From NCBI RefSeq assembly GCF_000411975.1, contig NZ_ASXG01000019.1, positions 1 through 43,165 on the forward strand: a stretch of DNA of 43,165 bases. The letters run 5' to 3'. The notes under the pieces were generated by a model. That model saw only the letters and a list, made by a program, of their open reading frames with translations. It did no database searches and was not told the DNA's origin. This stretch comes from Amycolatopsis orientalis DSM 43388 (GTDB lineage Bacteria; Actinomycetota; Actinomycetes; Mycobacteriales; Pseudonocardiaceae). The translations under genes were made by a program, and so were the position numbers. This document shows, in pieces, positions 17,523 through 25,771 of the stretch (position 1 is its first letter; the number at the start of each line of letters is the position of its first letter).

Positions 17523-18536
17523 GTGCCGCGTTTCGCCATTCCCGCCCCGGACGCCGCCGCCCGCGCCGCCGCCTTGGAGCGGCTCGACGGCCTGGTCAAG
17601 CCGGTCGGCTCGCTCGGAAGGCTGGAAGAGCTCGCGGCTTGGCTGAGCGCGGCGCACGGCGTGGTTCCGCCGCGCCCGCTGGACGACGTCCGCGTGGTCG
17701 TCTTCGCCGGCGACCACGGGGTGTCGGCGCAGTCGGCCTACCCGCGCGAGGTTACCGCGGCGATGGTGCGCGTGTTCCTGGCCGGGCGCAGCGGGGTGAC
17801 CGTGCTCGCGGCGCAGGTCGGGGCAAGCGTGCGGGTAGCCGACATCGCGGTCGACTGGGACGCCGCGGACGTTCCCGACGAAGTCACCGCCCACAAGATC
17901 CGGCGCGGCTCGGGTGCGATCGACGTCGAGGACGCGTTGGCTCCCGGCGAGGCACTTGCCGCTTTTGAGGCCGGACGGGCCATCGCGGCCTCGGAGTCCA
18001 CTGCGGACCTTCTCATCCCGGGCGACATGGGCATCGGCAACACGACGGTGTGTGCCGCGGTGGTGGCTTCCGCCCTCGGCCTTCCCGCGGCGGAAGTGGT
18101 GGGAACCGGAACCGGCGTGTCCGGGGCGGCTTTGGAACGCAAGACCTCGGTGGTCGCCGCGGCACTGGCGCGCCGCCCGGTGAGCGACCCGTTCGACCGG
18201 CTGACCGCCCTCGGCAGCGCCTGCCTCGCCGCGACGGCCGGATTCCTGGTGGAAGCGGCCGTCCGGGGAATTCCGGTGGTGCTGGACGGAATCTTCTCCG
18301 CGACGGCGGCGCTGGTGGCCCGGGACATCGCGCCGGGAGCCGAGCAGTGGTGGCTGGCCGGCCATCGCTCGACCGAACCGGCGCAAGCGTTTGCGTTGAA
18401 GGCGTTGGGGTTGACCCCGATTCTGGATCTGGGCCTGCGCCTCGGCGAGGGCAGCGGGGCGGTCCAGGCGGTGCCGACCCTGCGGGCGGCGCGCGCGGTG
18501 ATCGCGGAGATGGGCTTGCTGGCGGACCTCGGGTGA
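17523..18536 (+). CDS. cobT: Nicotinate-nucleotide--dimethylbenzimidazole phosphoribosyltransferase
   Basis: Activates the lower ligand: transfers ribose phosphate from nicotinate mononucleotide to 5,6-dimethylbenzimidazole, giving alpha-ribazole phosphate. The 337-residue protein shows KPVGSLGRLEELA, VVFAGDHGVSAQSAYP and the phosphate-binding GDMGIGNTT. GTG 17523 is preceded by GAGGAG that overlaps the cobU stop, so translation is coupled. BluB, which makes the substrate base, is encoded 12 kb downstream in the same region. Confidence 0.97.
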   Translation: MPRFAIPAPDAAARAAALERLDGLVKPVGSLGRLEELAAWLSAAHGVVPPRPLDDVRVVVFAGDHGVSAQSAYPREVTAAMVRVFLAGRSGVTVLAAQVGASVRVADIAVDWDAADVPDEVTAHKIRRGSGAIDVEDALAPGEALAAFEAGRAIAASESTADLLIPGDMGIGNTTVCAAVVASALGLPAAEVVGTGTGVSGAALERKTSVVAAALARRPVSDPFDRLTALGSACLAATAGFLVEAAVRGIPVVLDGIFSATAALVARDIAPGAEQWWLAGHRSTEPAQAFALKALGLTPILDLGLRLGEGSGAVQAVPTLRAARAVIAEMGLLADLG

Positions 18537-18714
18537 GCTGGTTGCGGGAAGGGCGGGCGTTGCCCTGGTTCAGGCGTGGGGCCGCGGTTCGGTGCGGGGC
18601 GCGGCCGGAAGATCGGCTCGGGTCTCTAGCCATGGGGCCGCGGCTTCTGCACGGGGCTCGGTCCCGGGCACTGCCAGCAGGCCGGCGCGGGACCCGTTTC
18701 GCCGAGGATCGCCC
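18537..18714. repeat. cobT-cobS gap with imperfect 56-bp duplication
   Basis: TGGGGCCGCGG occurs at 18577-18587 and 18633-18643, each followed by a similar stretch ending in GGGGC. The gap is large for an otherwise tight operon. No terminator-like stem with a T tract is visible. Confidence 0.35.
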
Positions 18715-19470
18715 GTGATCCCGCTGAGCGACGGCATCCGGCTCGCCGCAGGAACCCTGACCACCGTCCCCGTCCCCGCCCCGCGCACGATCGATCGGCA
18801 GGTCGCGGGCGTGGCGATGACGCTCGGCCCGCTCGCCGCGCTCCCCCTCGCGGCGGTGGCCGGGCTCATCGTGGCGGGCGGGGTCGCGCTCGGACTCCCC
18901 GCGCTGGCCGTCGCCGCGCTGGCGCTGGGAGCGGTAGCCCTGGGCAGCCGAGGATTGCACCTCGACGGGCTCGCCGACACCGCCGACGGCCTCGGCGCCT
19001 CCTACGACCGCGCGAAAGCCCTCGACGTCATGCGCCGCGGCGATTCCGGACCGACTGGGGTCGCGACGCTGCTCTTCGTCCTGCTCGTCCAAACCGGTGC
19101 GCTGGCCGGCGCGATCTCGCACGGATACGGGATCGCCGCCGCGACCCTGTCCGTCCTGTGTGGACGATGCGTGCTGTCGCTGTGCTGCGCGCGAGGGGTC
19201 CCGTCGGCCCGCCCGGAGGGGCTGGGCGCGACGGTCGCCGGATCGGTTCCGGTTCTGGTGGCCGCGGCGGTGTTCGCGCTCGCGGCGGGAGGTGCCGCGT
19301 TGACGCCGGGATTGCCGTGGTGGCGCGGGGTTCTCGCGGTGGTGCTCGGTTACGCGGCGGCGGCAGTGCTGCTCGCCCGATGTGTCCAGCGCATCGGCGG
19401 AGTAACCGGTGATGTTCTTGGCGGCTGCGTCGAGGTGGCGGTGGCCGCTGCGTTGCTGGCAACTGCCTGA
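18715..19470 (+). CDS. cobS: Adenosylcobinamide-GDP ribazoletransferase (cobalamin synthase)
   Basis: The 251-residue membrane enzyme (CobS/CobV) joins adenosyl-GDP-cobinamide with alpha-ribazole to finish cobalamin. The signature LHLDGLADTADGLGA, with its metal-binding aspartates, is at about residues 80-95; RRGDSGPTGV follows. The remainder is hydrophobic with six to seven membrane segments, ending with RIGGVTGDVLGGCVEVA, a conserved C-terminal motif. GTG 18715 has GAGGA a few bases upstream. It is the last gene of the cobU-cobT-cobS run. Confidence 0.96.
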   Translation: MIPLSDGIRLAAGTLTTVPVPAPRTIDRQVAGVAMTLGPLAALPLAAVAGLIVAGGVALGLPALAVAALALGAVALGSRGLHLDGLADTADGLGASYDRAKALDVMRRGDSGPTGVATLLFVLLVQTGALAGAISHGYGIAAATLSVLCGRCVLSLCCARGVPSARPEGLGATVAGSVPVLVAAAVFALAAGGAALTPGLPWWRGVLAVVLGYAAAAVLLARCVQRIGGVTGDVLGGCVEVAVAAALLATA

Positions 19471-19581
19471 ACCGCGAACCGGCGGACGCTGCTCGCAGCA
19501 TCATTCGGCTCCCAGACTGCGACAAGAGCCGGACCCGTGTTACCAAGGGAACCGTCCGCGACGAATGACCGAGAGGACCTC

Positions 19582-20760
19582 GTGGCATCCAGTTCGCCCG
19601 CACGCCTCACCCGGCGTCAGCTGTTGCAGTTGTCCGCCGGGCTTTCGGTTCTCGCGACGGCCGCCTGCAGTTCGCCGCCGAACAACGCGATACCCAAGCC
19701 GGACGGGGCGCTCGGCGCGAACTTCAACGCCGATCCGGACACCATGGGCTGGGACGAGCTTCAGCGGTCCGGCGCGAAGTGGGTCCGCGGGTTCACCGCG
19801 ATGCCCGATCTGGACAAGCAGGACGCCGCCGAGAACCCGACGATCAAGACCCTCCGGGAAGCAGCCGATCGCCAGTACGGGACCGTATTGTCCCTCAAGT
19901 TCCCGTACTTTCCCGAATCCCACCAGCAGATTCCGCGGCCTGGCACCCCGGCGATGCAAGCCGATCTCGCGCGGGTCGACAAAGTGCTGCCCGCGGTCCT
20001 GGACAAGGTCGACATCCTGGTGATCGGGAACGAGCCGTTCATCGAATGCCCGCGGTCCGACTGGAACAACGGCGCGCTCAACGCATTCTACGAGAACATC
20101 GCCACCCACGTGATCAAACAGCGCAGGGGAAAGACCGCCCTCTACCTGGGCGCGCTCAACAATCTCGACGATCCGAAGTGGACGGGCGCGGGCACCGAAC
20201 GCTGGATGAAATACGTCCGCGACACCCCGGAAATCGAGGGCACCGACATCCACCCGCACGTCGGGGCAGTGGACGAGGTGCAGACGTTTCTGGATTACGT
20301 CCTGCCCAGGCTGGGCGGCAAGAGATTCCTCGTCACCGAGTTCTCCCTGGTCCAGCTGTGGAAGAAGCATCTCTCCGACCGGATCTCGGCCGAGTACGCG
20401 AGCAAATACCACGTGCCGCAAGAAACCAAGGTCTGGCAAGTCATCCGGAACGCGCTGCGCCAGCCGTTCCCCCAACCGCGATGGGACGATTTCCTCCGCA
20501 CCAGCCCGTGGTTCGAGAACAACAAGAACTTCCTCACCGACCAGGTGACGAAGTTCCGCACGACCGGCAAGCTCGCCGTCGCCGCCTACGGCATCGACCA
20601 GGGCATCGCCGCGCTCAAGGGTGCGGACTTCGGGCCGGATACCCCGCCCTGGCTGCTCAACAGCGTGTTCGCGCGGGCGACCGTCCAGAGGAATCCCGAC
20701 GGAACAGCAGCGCCGAATTACGCCTGGCTGGACGAATTCACCGCGCTCCAGAACCGTTAG
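19582..20760 (+). CDS. Secreted lipoprotein with glycoside-hydrolase clan GH-A-like TIM barrel
   Basis: A 392-residue protein. The N-terminus has twin arginines (TRRQLLQLSAGLSVLATAACSS) and a lipobox with Cys at about residue 31, so export by Tat or Sec and lipid anchoring are likely. The mature part reads as an alpha/beta barrel: GANFNADPDTMGWDELQRSG, then VIGNEPF with candidate acid/base Glu151, HPHVGAV, and FLVTEFSL with candidate nucleophile Glu253, the Asn-Glu / Glu pairing of retaining clan GH-A enzymes. GTG 19582 is favoured by GAGAGGA upstream and by giving a standard signal peptide; an in-frame start at 19537 would add 15 residues. It has no evident link to cobalamin and overlaps convergent cobC by 23 bp. 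Confidence 0.8.
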   Translation: MASSSPARLTRRQLLQLSAGLSVLATAACSSPPNNAIPKPDGALGANFNADPDTMGWDELQRSGAKWVRGFTAMPDLDKQDAAENPTIKTLREAADRQYGTVLSLKFPYFPESHQQIPRPGTPAMQADLARVDKVLPAVLDKVDILVIGNEPFIECPRSDWNNGALNAFYENIATHVIKQRRGKTALYLGALNNLDDPKWTGAGTERWMKYVRDTPEIEGTDIHPHVGAVDEVQTFLDYVLPRLGGKRFLVTEFSLVQLWKKHLSDRISAEYASKYHVPQETKVWQVIRNALRQPFPQPRWDDFLRTSPWFENNKNFLTDQVTKFRTTGKLAVAAYGIDQGIAALKGADFGPDTPPWLLNSVFARATVQRNPDGTAAPNYAWLDEFTALQNR

Positions 20761-21763
20761 CCAACGCGGTCAAGAAGGCGTCTGTTGTCGCGCGGTCCCG
20801 GACAGCGATGCGCAGGTGATCTGGTCCCAGGCCAGGGAAAGTGTCGCCGCGGCGAACGGCATAGCCTGCTTCGCGCAGTCGCGAGCGGACGTCCGCTCCG
20901 CCGGCGACTCGGATCAGCACGAACGGGCCGCGCGGGGTGCCGAGCACCGGGATTCCCAGGGCGGCCAAGCCGGATTCCAGGTAGTCGCGATCGGCTTCCG
21001 CGGCGGCGGCCAGTTTTTCGGCTTCTTCCAGAGCCGACGGACGACAGCAGGCGACCGTGGCGACGGCGGCCAAAGTGGACACTGACCAGGGCGGCTGCAC
21101 CGCGCGCAAGCGAGCGATCAGCGACGGTTCACCGAGGACGTACCCGGCTCGCAGGCCGGCCAAGCCCCAGGTCTTGGTGAGACTCCGCAGCACCACGACG
21201 CCCGGGATTCGTTCTCCGGCAAGGCTTTCGACCTCTCCGGGTACGGCGTCCAGGAACGCTTCGTCCACCACCAGAACCCGGCCGGGGCGCGCCAGCGACC
21301 GCAGCGCCGCGGCTGAGTGCAGGACCGACGTCGGGTTGGTCGGGTTGCCGACGAAGACCAGGTCGGCCGAATCCGGGACCAACGCCGGATCCAGCCGGTA
21401 ACCGTCCGCTTCAGACAGGATGACCCGGTCGACCGAGCGTCCGGCGGCGCGCAGAGCGGCTTCCGGTTCGGTGAATTGCGGGTGGACCACCACCGCGTGC
21501 TTCGCCGGAAGCGAAGCCAGCAGCGTGAACGCTTCCGCGGCACCGGCGGTCACCAGGACGTCGTCGAAGTCCCGGCCGTGCCGGGCGGCGACGGCTTCCG
21601 CGGCGCGAGTCGGGTCCGGGTACGCGGCGAGATCGTCCAGGGCGGCCGCGAGTTCCGCGCGCAGCCATGCCGGCGGAGCCGGGAGCCGGACGTTCACGGC
21701 CAGATCGACGAGTCCGTCGCCGACTTCGCGATCGCCGTGGTGGTGGAGGTCGTAATCAGCCAT
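20738..21763 (-). CDS. cobC: L-threonine-O-3-phosphate decarboxylase-like aminotransferase (CobC)
   Basis: A PLP enzyme of fold type I, 341 residues, related to histidinol-phosphate aminotransferase. In cobalamin synthesis the family makes (R)-1-amino-2-propanol phosphate for CobD. The PLP lysine is Lys197 in SLTKTWGLAGLRAGY; FVGNPTNPTSV and VVDEAFLDA carry the Asn and Asp cofactor contacts. The ATG at 21763 overlaps the cobB stop by 8 bp, so it is the last gene of chelatase-cobO-cobB-cobC. The 3' end overlaps the convergent lipoprotein gene. Substrate assignment rests on context, because the fold is shared with HisC. Confidence 0.93.
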   Translation of the reverse strand: MADYDLHHHGDREVGDGLVDLAVNVRLPAPPAWLRAELAAALDDLAAYPDPTRAAEAVAARHGRDFDDVLVTAGAAEAFTLLASLPAKHAVVVHPQFTEPEAALRAAGRSVDRVILSEADGYRLDPALVPDSADLVFVGNPTNPTSVLHSAAALRSLARPGRVLVVDEAFLDAVPGEVESLAGERIPGVVVLRSLTKTWGLAGLRAGYVLGEPSLIARLRAVQPPWSVSTLAAVATVACCRPSALEEAEKLAAAAEADRDYLESGLAALGIPVLGTPRGPFVLIRVAGGADVRSRLREAGYAVRRGDTFPGLGPDHLRIAVRDRATTDAFLTALANGSGAR

Positions 21764-23108
21764 GGACCGCCGCCAGGGAGTGCGCACGCACCCGGGCGGC
21801 GAACCGGTCCGCCAGTTCCGGATGCCCGGCCCAGTGCACATGCAGGTAGGACGCGTGCAGCGACGCCGAGGCGAAGCCGTCCAGACCGCGATCCCAGCCC
21901 CACGCGGCGGTTTCGCCGTGGGCAGGAGCGATTTCGGTGCGGTGGAATTCGTGCCCGGTCACCCGTTGCCCGGCCGCGGCGAGCACGTTGTCCGCGACCG
22001 AGACCGCCCGACGGTAGCCGAGCTTTCCCCGCGCGGTCATGGTCGCGTCCGCGGCGACGGCGCCAACCATCGGCAATCCGTCCAGGGAACGGCACAGGTA
22101 CAGCAAGCCCGCGCATTCCGCACTCACCGGCATCCCGGCGTCGATCGCCGCGCCGACGGCGGTTCGGAGTTCCACATTGGACGACAGCTCAGCGGCATGC
22201 ACTTCGGGGAACCCGCCGCCGAAGTACAGCCCGGCACAGCCCGGTGGCAACTCCTTGTCCCGCAAGGGGTCGAGGTCCACGACATCGATCCCGCGAGCCG
22301 TCAGAAGTTCGATGTTCTCGGCGTAGCGGAAGGTGAACGCGGGACCGCCGGCGGCAGCGAGCGTCGCACGTGGACCGTCCCACTCCGGTCCGGCGTTCCA
22401 CACCGGACCAGTCAACGCGGGGGCACTCCGAGCCACCCGTACGACGGCTCCGAGATCGACCCCCGCGGAAACCCAGTCCGCCAGCTCCGGCAGCAACCGC
22501 TGTGACTCCGCGGCCCGCTCGGCCGCCGGGACCAGGCCGAGGTGCCGACTCGGCGCGTGCACGTTTTCGTTGCGCCGCAACGCACCCAGCAACGGGACGC
22601 CGGTCGCTTCCAGCGCGGTGACGATCTCGTCCTCGTGCCGTTGCGAACCCAGCTTGTTCAGGATCACGCCGGCAAGCCGGACGCGGGTGTCGTACTGTGC
22701 GAACCCCAGCACGGTCGCCGCGACGCTGCGCGAAGCCGCCGACGCGTCGACCACCAGCACGACCGGTGCGTCCAGCAGCCGCGCGACATGGGCGGTCGAT
22801 GCGTAGCCTTCGGTCCCCAACGCGCCGTCGAAAAGGCCCATCACGCCTTCGATGACCGCGATGTCCGCACCCGCGGAACCGTGCCGCAGCAACGGAACCA
22901 GCGTGTCCTCGCCCTGCAGGAAGGGGTCGAGGTTCCGCGCCGGGCGGCCGGTGGCGAGCGAATGGTAGCCGGGGTCGATGAAGTCCGGGCCGACCTTGTG
23001 CCCGGACACGGCGTGCCCGGCGGCGCGCAACGCGGCCATCAGCCCGGCCGCGATGGTGGTTTTGCCGTGTCCGGAGCCGGGCGCGGCGATGACGACCCGC
23101 GCTACCAC
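21756..23108 (-). CDS. cobB: Hydrogenobyrinic/cobyrinic acid a,c-diamide synthase (CobB/CbiA)
   Basis: A 450-residue ATP- and glutamine-dependent amidase for the a and c acetates, acting before cobalt insertion in the aerobic pathway. The ATPase domain begins VVIAAPGSGHGKTTIAAGLM; KVGPDFIDPGYH and IEGVMGLFDG are family signatures. The glutaminase domain has nucleophile Cys332 in SAECAGLLYL, after FGGGFPEVHA. GTG 23108 is chosen because GGGGGATCGA lies upstream and the start overlaps cobO by 7 bp. The same frame stays open into cobO but that part is not protein-like. Confidence 0.96.
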   Translation of the reverse strand: MVARVVIAAPGSGHGKTTIAAGLMAALRAAGHAVSGHKVGPDFIDPGYHSLATGRPARNLDPFLQGEDTLVPLLRHGSAGADIAVIEGVMGLFDGALGTEGYASTAHVARLLDAPVVLVVDASAASRSVAATVLGFAQYDTRVRLAGVILNKLGSQRHEDEIVTALEATGVPLLGALRRNENVHAPSRHLGLVPAAERAAESQRLLPELADWVSAGVDLGAVVRVARSAPALTGPVWNAGPEWDGPRATLAAAGGPAFTFRYAENIELLTARGIDVVDLDPLRDKELPPGCAGLYFGGGFPEVHAAELSSNVELRTAVGAAIDAGMPVSAECAGLLYLCRSLDGLPMVGAVAADATMTARGKLGYRRAVSVADNVLAAAGQRVTGHEFHRTEIAPAHGETAAWGWDRGLDGFASASLHASYLHVHWAGHPELADRFAARVRAHSLAAVHG

Positions 23109-23716
23109 TCGATCCCCCGCTGGCCCTTCTGCCCGGCGTCCATCGGGTGCTTCACCTTCGTCATTTCCGCGACCAGGTCTGCGGCCTCGATCAATTCCGG
23201 CGGCGCGTAGCGGCCGGTGATCACGACGTGCTGGTGCCCGGGCCGGGAGGTCAACGCGGACACCACGTCGTCCACCTCCAGCCAGCCCCACTTGAGCAGG
23301 TAGCTGAATTCGTCCAGCACGTAGAAATCGTGCGTTTCGGCGGCGAGCCGGCGTTTGATTTCCGCCCAGCCTTCGCGCGCGTTGGCCGCGTGGTCCTCTT
23401 CGGACCCCGGCTTGCGCGACCAGCTCCAGCCCTCGCCCATTTTGTGCCACTCGACCGGACCGCCCTGCCCGGTGTCGTCGTGCAGCTTCCCGAGCGCCTT
23501 GAACGCGGCTTCCTCGCCGACGCGCCATTTCGCCGACTTCACGAACTGGAACACGCCGATCGACCAGCCCTGGTTCCACGCGCGCAACGCCATTCCGAAC
23601 GCCGCGGTGGATTTCCCTTTCATCTCGCCGGTGTGCACGGCGAGCAGCGGCCGGTTGCGGCGCTGGCGCGTGGTGAGCCCGTCCTTCGGCACGACAGCCG
23701 GTTTTCCCTGCGGCAT
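23102..23716 (-). CDS. cobO: Cob(I)yrinic acid a,c-diamide adenosyltransferase (CobO/BtuR)
   Basis: Transfers the adenosyl group of ATP to Co(I) corrinoids. The 204-residue protein is the CobA/CobO type with an early P-loop, HTGEMKGKSTAAFGMALRAW, then GVFQFVKSAKWRVGEE, VLDEFSYLLKWGWL and VVITGRYAPPELIEAADLVAEM. The C-terminal MKGKST-to-GIEW layout and length match the family well. Its ATG overlaps the chelatase stop by one base (TGATG) and its stop overlaps cobB by 7 bp, placing it between cobalt insertion and amidation genes. Confidence 0.97.
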   Translation of the reverse strand: MPQGKPAVVPKDGLTTRQRRNRPLLAVHTGEMKGKSTAAFGMALRAWNQGWSIGVFQFVKSAKWRVGEEAAFKALGKLHDDTGQGGPVEWHKMGEGWSWSRKPGSEEDHAANAREGWAEIKRRLAAETHDFYVLDEFSYLLKWGWLEVDDVVSALTSRPGHQHVVITGRYAPPELIEAADLVAEMTKVKHPMDAGQKGQRGIEW

Positions 23717-25701
23717 CAGGCAGCCCTCCCGGTCCGTTCGCGCACCGCCGAAGCCAGCGCTTCAGCGGCCACAGTGGACAGTGGCACGTGCTCGGCTCCC
23801 AGGTGCCCGGCCAATTCCGCGGCCAGGCCGAGCCGCATCCGGCCGGTCTCGCAGTCCATCACGATCGTCGTCACGCCGGCGAGCAACCCCGCGGCGGCTC
23901 GGGCCCGGGCCACCGCGTCCGGACCGCTCGTGGCGCGGCCGTCGGTGACCAGCACCAGCAGCGGACGGCGGCGCGGATCCCGGATCGCCTCGACCCGCAG
24001 CACCCGCGCGGCTTCCAGCAATCCCTCGGCGAGCGGCGTGCGCCCGCCGGTCGGCAAGCCTTCCAGCCGGGCCGCGGCGGCTTCGACACTGATTGTCGGC
24101 GGAAGCGCCAGCTCGGCGTCTGCGCCACGGAACGTGACCAGACCGACCTTGTCCCGCCGTTGGTAAGCGTCCAACAGCAGGGAAAGCACCGCGGTCTTCA
24201 CTTCCCGCATCCGGGCCCGCGCGCCCATCGAGCCCGAAGCGTCCACACAGAACAACACGAGGTTGCCTTCGCGCCCCTCGCGCAGCGCGAACCGCAGATC
24301 CGCCGGCCGCACTTCCAGGCCCGCCCCAGACCGGCCCCGCGCCTGCTGATGCGGTGCGGCAGCACGAATCGTGGCGACCAGATGCGGCCGCCCGTCGCGC
24401 ACGCTGGGCGGTTGCACGCCGATCGTCCGGCCGGTGTCGGTGATCGCACGCGACCGGCGACCGCGTTCGCCCTCGCCGGTGCCCTTCACCCGAAAGACCC
24501 GCGCCCGAAAGGTATCCCCGGCACCCACCGTCTTCTGCGGCGAGGACCCGTTCCCCGAAGAGGTTTCGCCCTTGTCGCCAGGCGGCGAAGCGCCATCGGA
24601 ACCGGACGGGCCGCCCTCCGGCGGAGGACCGCTGTCGTCCGGGCCCGGACCGCCGCCGGAGGGACCGTCGTCGTCCGGCCCCTCCGGCGGCGGCTGCGCG
24701 TCCTCCAGCGCCTGTTCCAGCTGCTCCTCGGAAATCCCCGGCGCGTCGAACGGATTCCGCCGCCGCCGGTGCGGCAGCGCGAGCCGGGCCGCGACCCGGA
24801 TGTCCTCGGTGGTGACCTCGCTCCGCCCGGCCCACGCCGCGTGCGCGACTGCCGTCCGCGCCGTCACGATGTCCGCGCGCATCCCGTCGACCTCGAACGA
24901 CGCGCACACCTCGGCGATCTGCCGCAGCGCCTCGTCCGGCAGCTTCACCGAGGGCAAAAGCCGTTGCGCCGCCTCGATCTCCGCCGCCAGCGCCGCGTCC
25001 GACGAGGCGTAGCCCTCGGCGAAACCGTCCGGATCCGCCTCGTAAGCCAGCCGCCGCCGGACGACCTCGACGCGCTGCTCCGGATCCCGGCTCGACGCCA
25101 CCTCGACGGTCAGCCCGAACCGGTCGAGCAGCTGCGGCCGCAGCTCGCCCTCCTCCGGGTTCATCGTCCCGATCAGCACGAACCGCGCCGCGTGCGAAAC
25201 CGAAACACCCTCGCGCTCGACCGTCGCCCGGCCCATCGCCGCCGCGTCGAGCAACGTGTCCACCAGGTGGTCGTGCAGCAGGTTGACCTCGTCGACGTAC
25301 AGCAGCCCGCGATGCGCGGCGGCCAGCAGGCCGGGCTGGTAGTCGGTGACGCCCTCGGACAGCGCCTTCTCCAGGTTCAGCGAGCCGACGACGCGGTCCT
25401 CGGCCGCGCCGACCGGCAGTTCCACCAGCCGCGCCGGCCGCCAGTGCGCGGGAGCGCCCGCCGCGTGCGGGCCGTCCGGACACGCCGGGTCCGGCGACAC
25501 CGGGTCGCAGGAGAACCGGCAGCCGTCCACCACGTCCACACTCGGCAGCAACCCGGCGAGCGCACGCACCATGGTCGACTTCGCGGTGCCCTTCTCGCCC
25601 CGCACCAGCACCCCGCCGACCGCGGGCGAGATCGAGGACAGGACGAGCGCCAGACGCAGGTCCGGCATCCCGACGACAGCGGTGAACGGATAGGGCTTCA
25701 A
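23716..25701 (-). CDS. Fused ChlI/ChlD-like chelatase AAA+/VWA subunit (cobalt chelatase partner of CobN)
   Basis: A 661-residue fusion. The N-terminal AAA+ domain has Walker A GEKGTAKSTM (about 35-44), a Cys-rich insert CRFSCDPVSPDPAC, Walker B GLLYVDEVNLL and NPEEGELRPQLLDRFG. An acidic proline/glycine linker (about 335-400) leads to a VWA domain with the MIDAS DASGSMG near residue 485 and LVTDGRATSG. This is the magnesium-chelatase I and D architecture. With CobN present and no CobS/CobT, it most likely powers cobalt insertion into hydrogenobyrinic acid a,c-diamide. I choose the TTG at 25701 (GAGGGA 6 bases upstream; it begins at the conserved KPYPFTAVVG); the ATG at 25737 is the alternative. 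Confidence 0.92.
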   Translation of the reverse strand: MKPYPFTAVVGMPDLRLALVLSSISPAVGGVLVRGEKGTAKSTMVRALAGLLPSVDVVDGCRFSCDPVSPDPACPDGPHAAGAPAHWRPARLVELPVGAAEDRVVGSLNLEKALSEGVTDYQPGLLAAAHRGLLYVDEVNLLHDHLVDTLLDAAAMGRATVEREGVSVSHAARFVLIGTMNPEEGELRPQLLDRFGLTVEVASSRDPEQRVEVVRRRLAYEADPDGFAEGYASSDAALAAEIEAAQRLLPSVKLPDEALRQIAEVCASFEVDGMRADIVTARTAVAHAAWAGRSEVTTEDIRVAARLALPHRRRRNPFDAPGISEEQLEQALEDAQPPPEGPDDDGPSGGGPGPDDSGPPPEGGPSGSDGASPPGDKGETSSGNGSSPQKTVGAGDTFRARVFRVKGTGEGERGRRSRAITDTGRTIGVQPPSVRDGRPHLVATIRAAAPHQQARGRSGAGLEVRPADLRFALREGREGNLVLFCVDASGSMGARARMREVKTAVLSLLLDAYQRRDKVGLVTFRGADAELALPPTISVEAAAARLEGLPTGGRTPLAEGLLEAARVLRVEAIRDPRRRPLLVLVTDGRATSGPDAVARARAAAGLLAGVTTIVMDCETGRMRLGLAAELAGHLGAEHVPLSTVAAEALASAVRERTGRAA

Positions 25702-25742
25702 GAGCACTCCCTCGTGGGTCGGCGTCCGGCCGATCATCGCAC

Positions 25743-25763
25743 AGCGAAGCCTTCGCTTAGGGT
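25743..25763. promoter_or_regulatory. Divergent chelatase/cobL control region: 15-bp palindrome and candidate -10
   Basis: AGCGAAG-C-CTTCGCT (25743-25757) is a perfect inverted repeat in the 70-bp gap between two divergent B12 units. TAGGGT (25758-25763) follows directly and lies 8 bases before the cobL GTG, as a -10 for a leaderless or near-leaderless transcript. A protein bound to the palindrome could control both directions. Confidence 0.4.
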
Positions 25764-25771
25764 GGGAAATC

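Noticed and set aside
25702..25771. A second B12 riboswitch between chelatase and cobL
   Set aside because: The gap is only 70 bp and lacks the B12 box and the GCCACTGT core.
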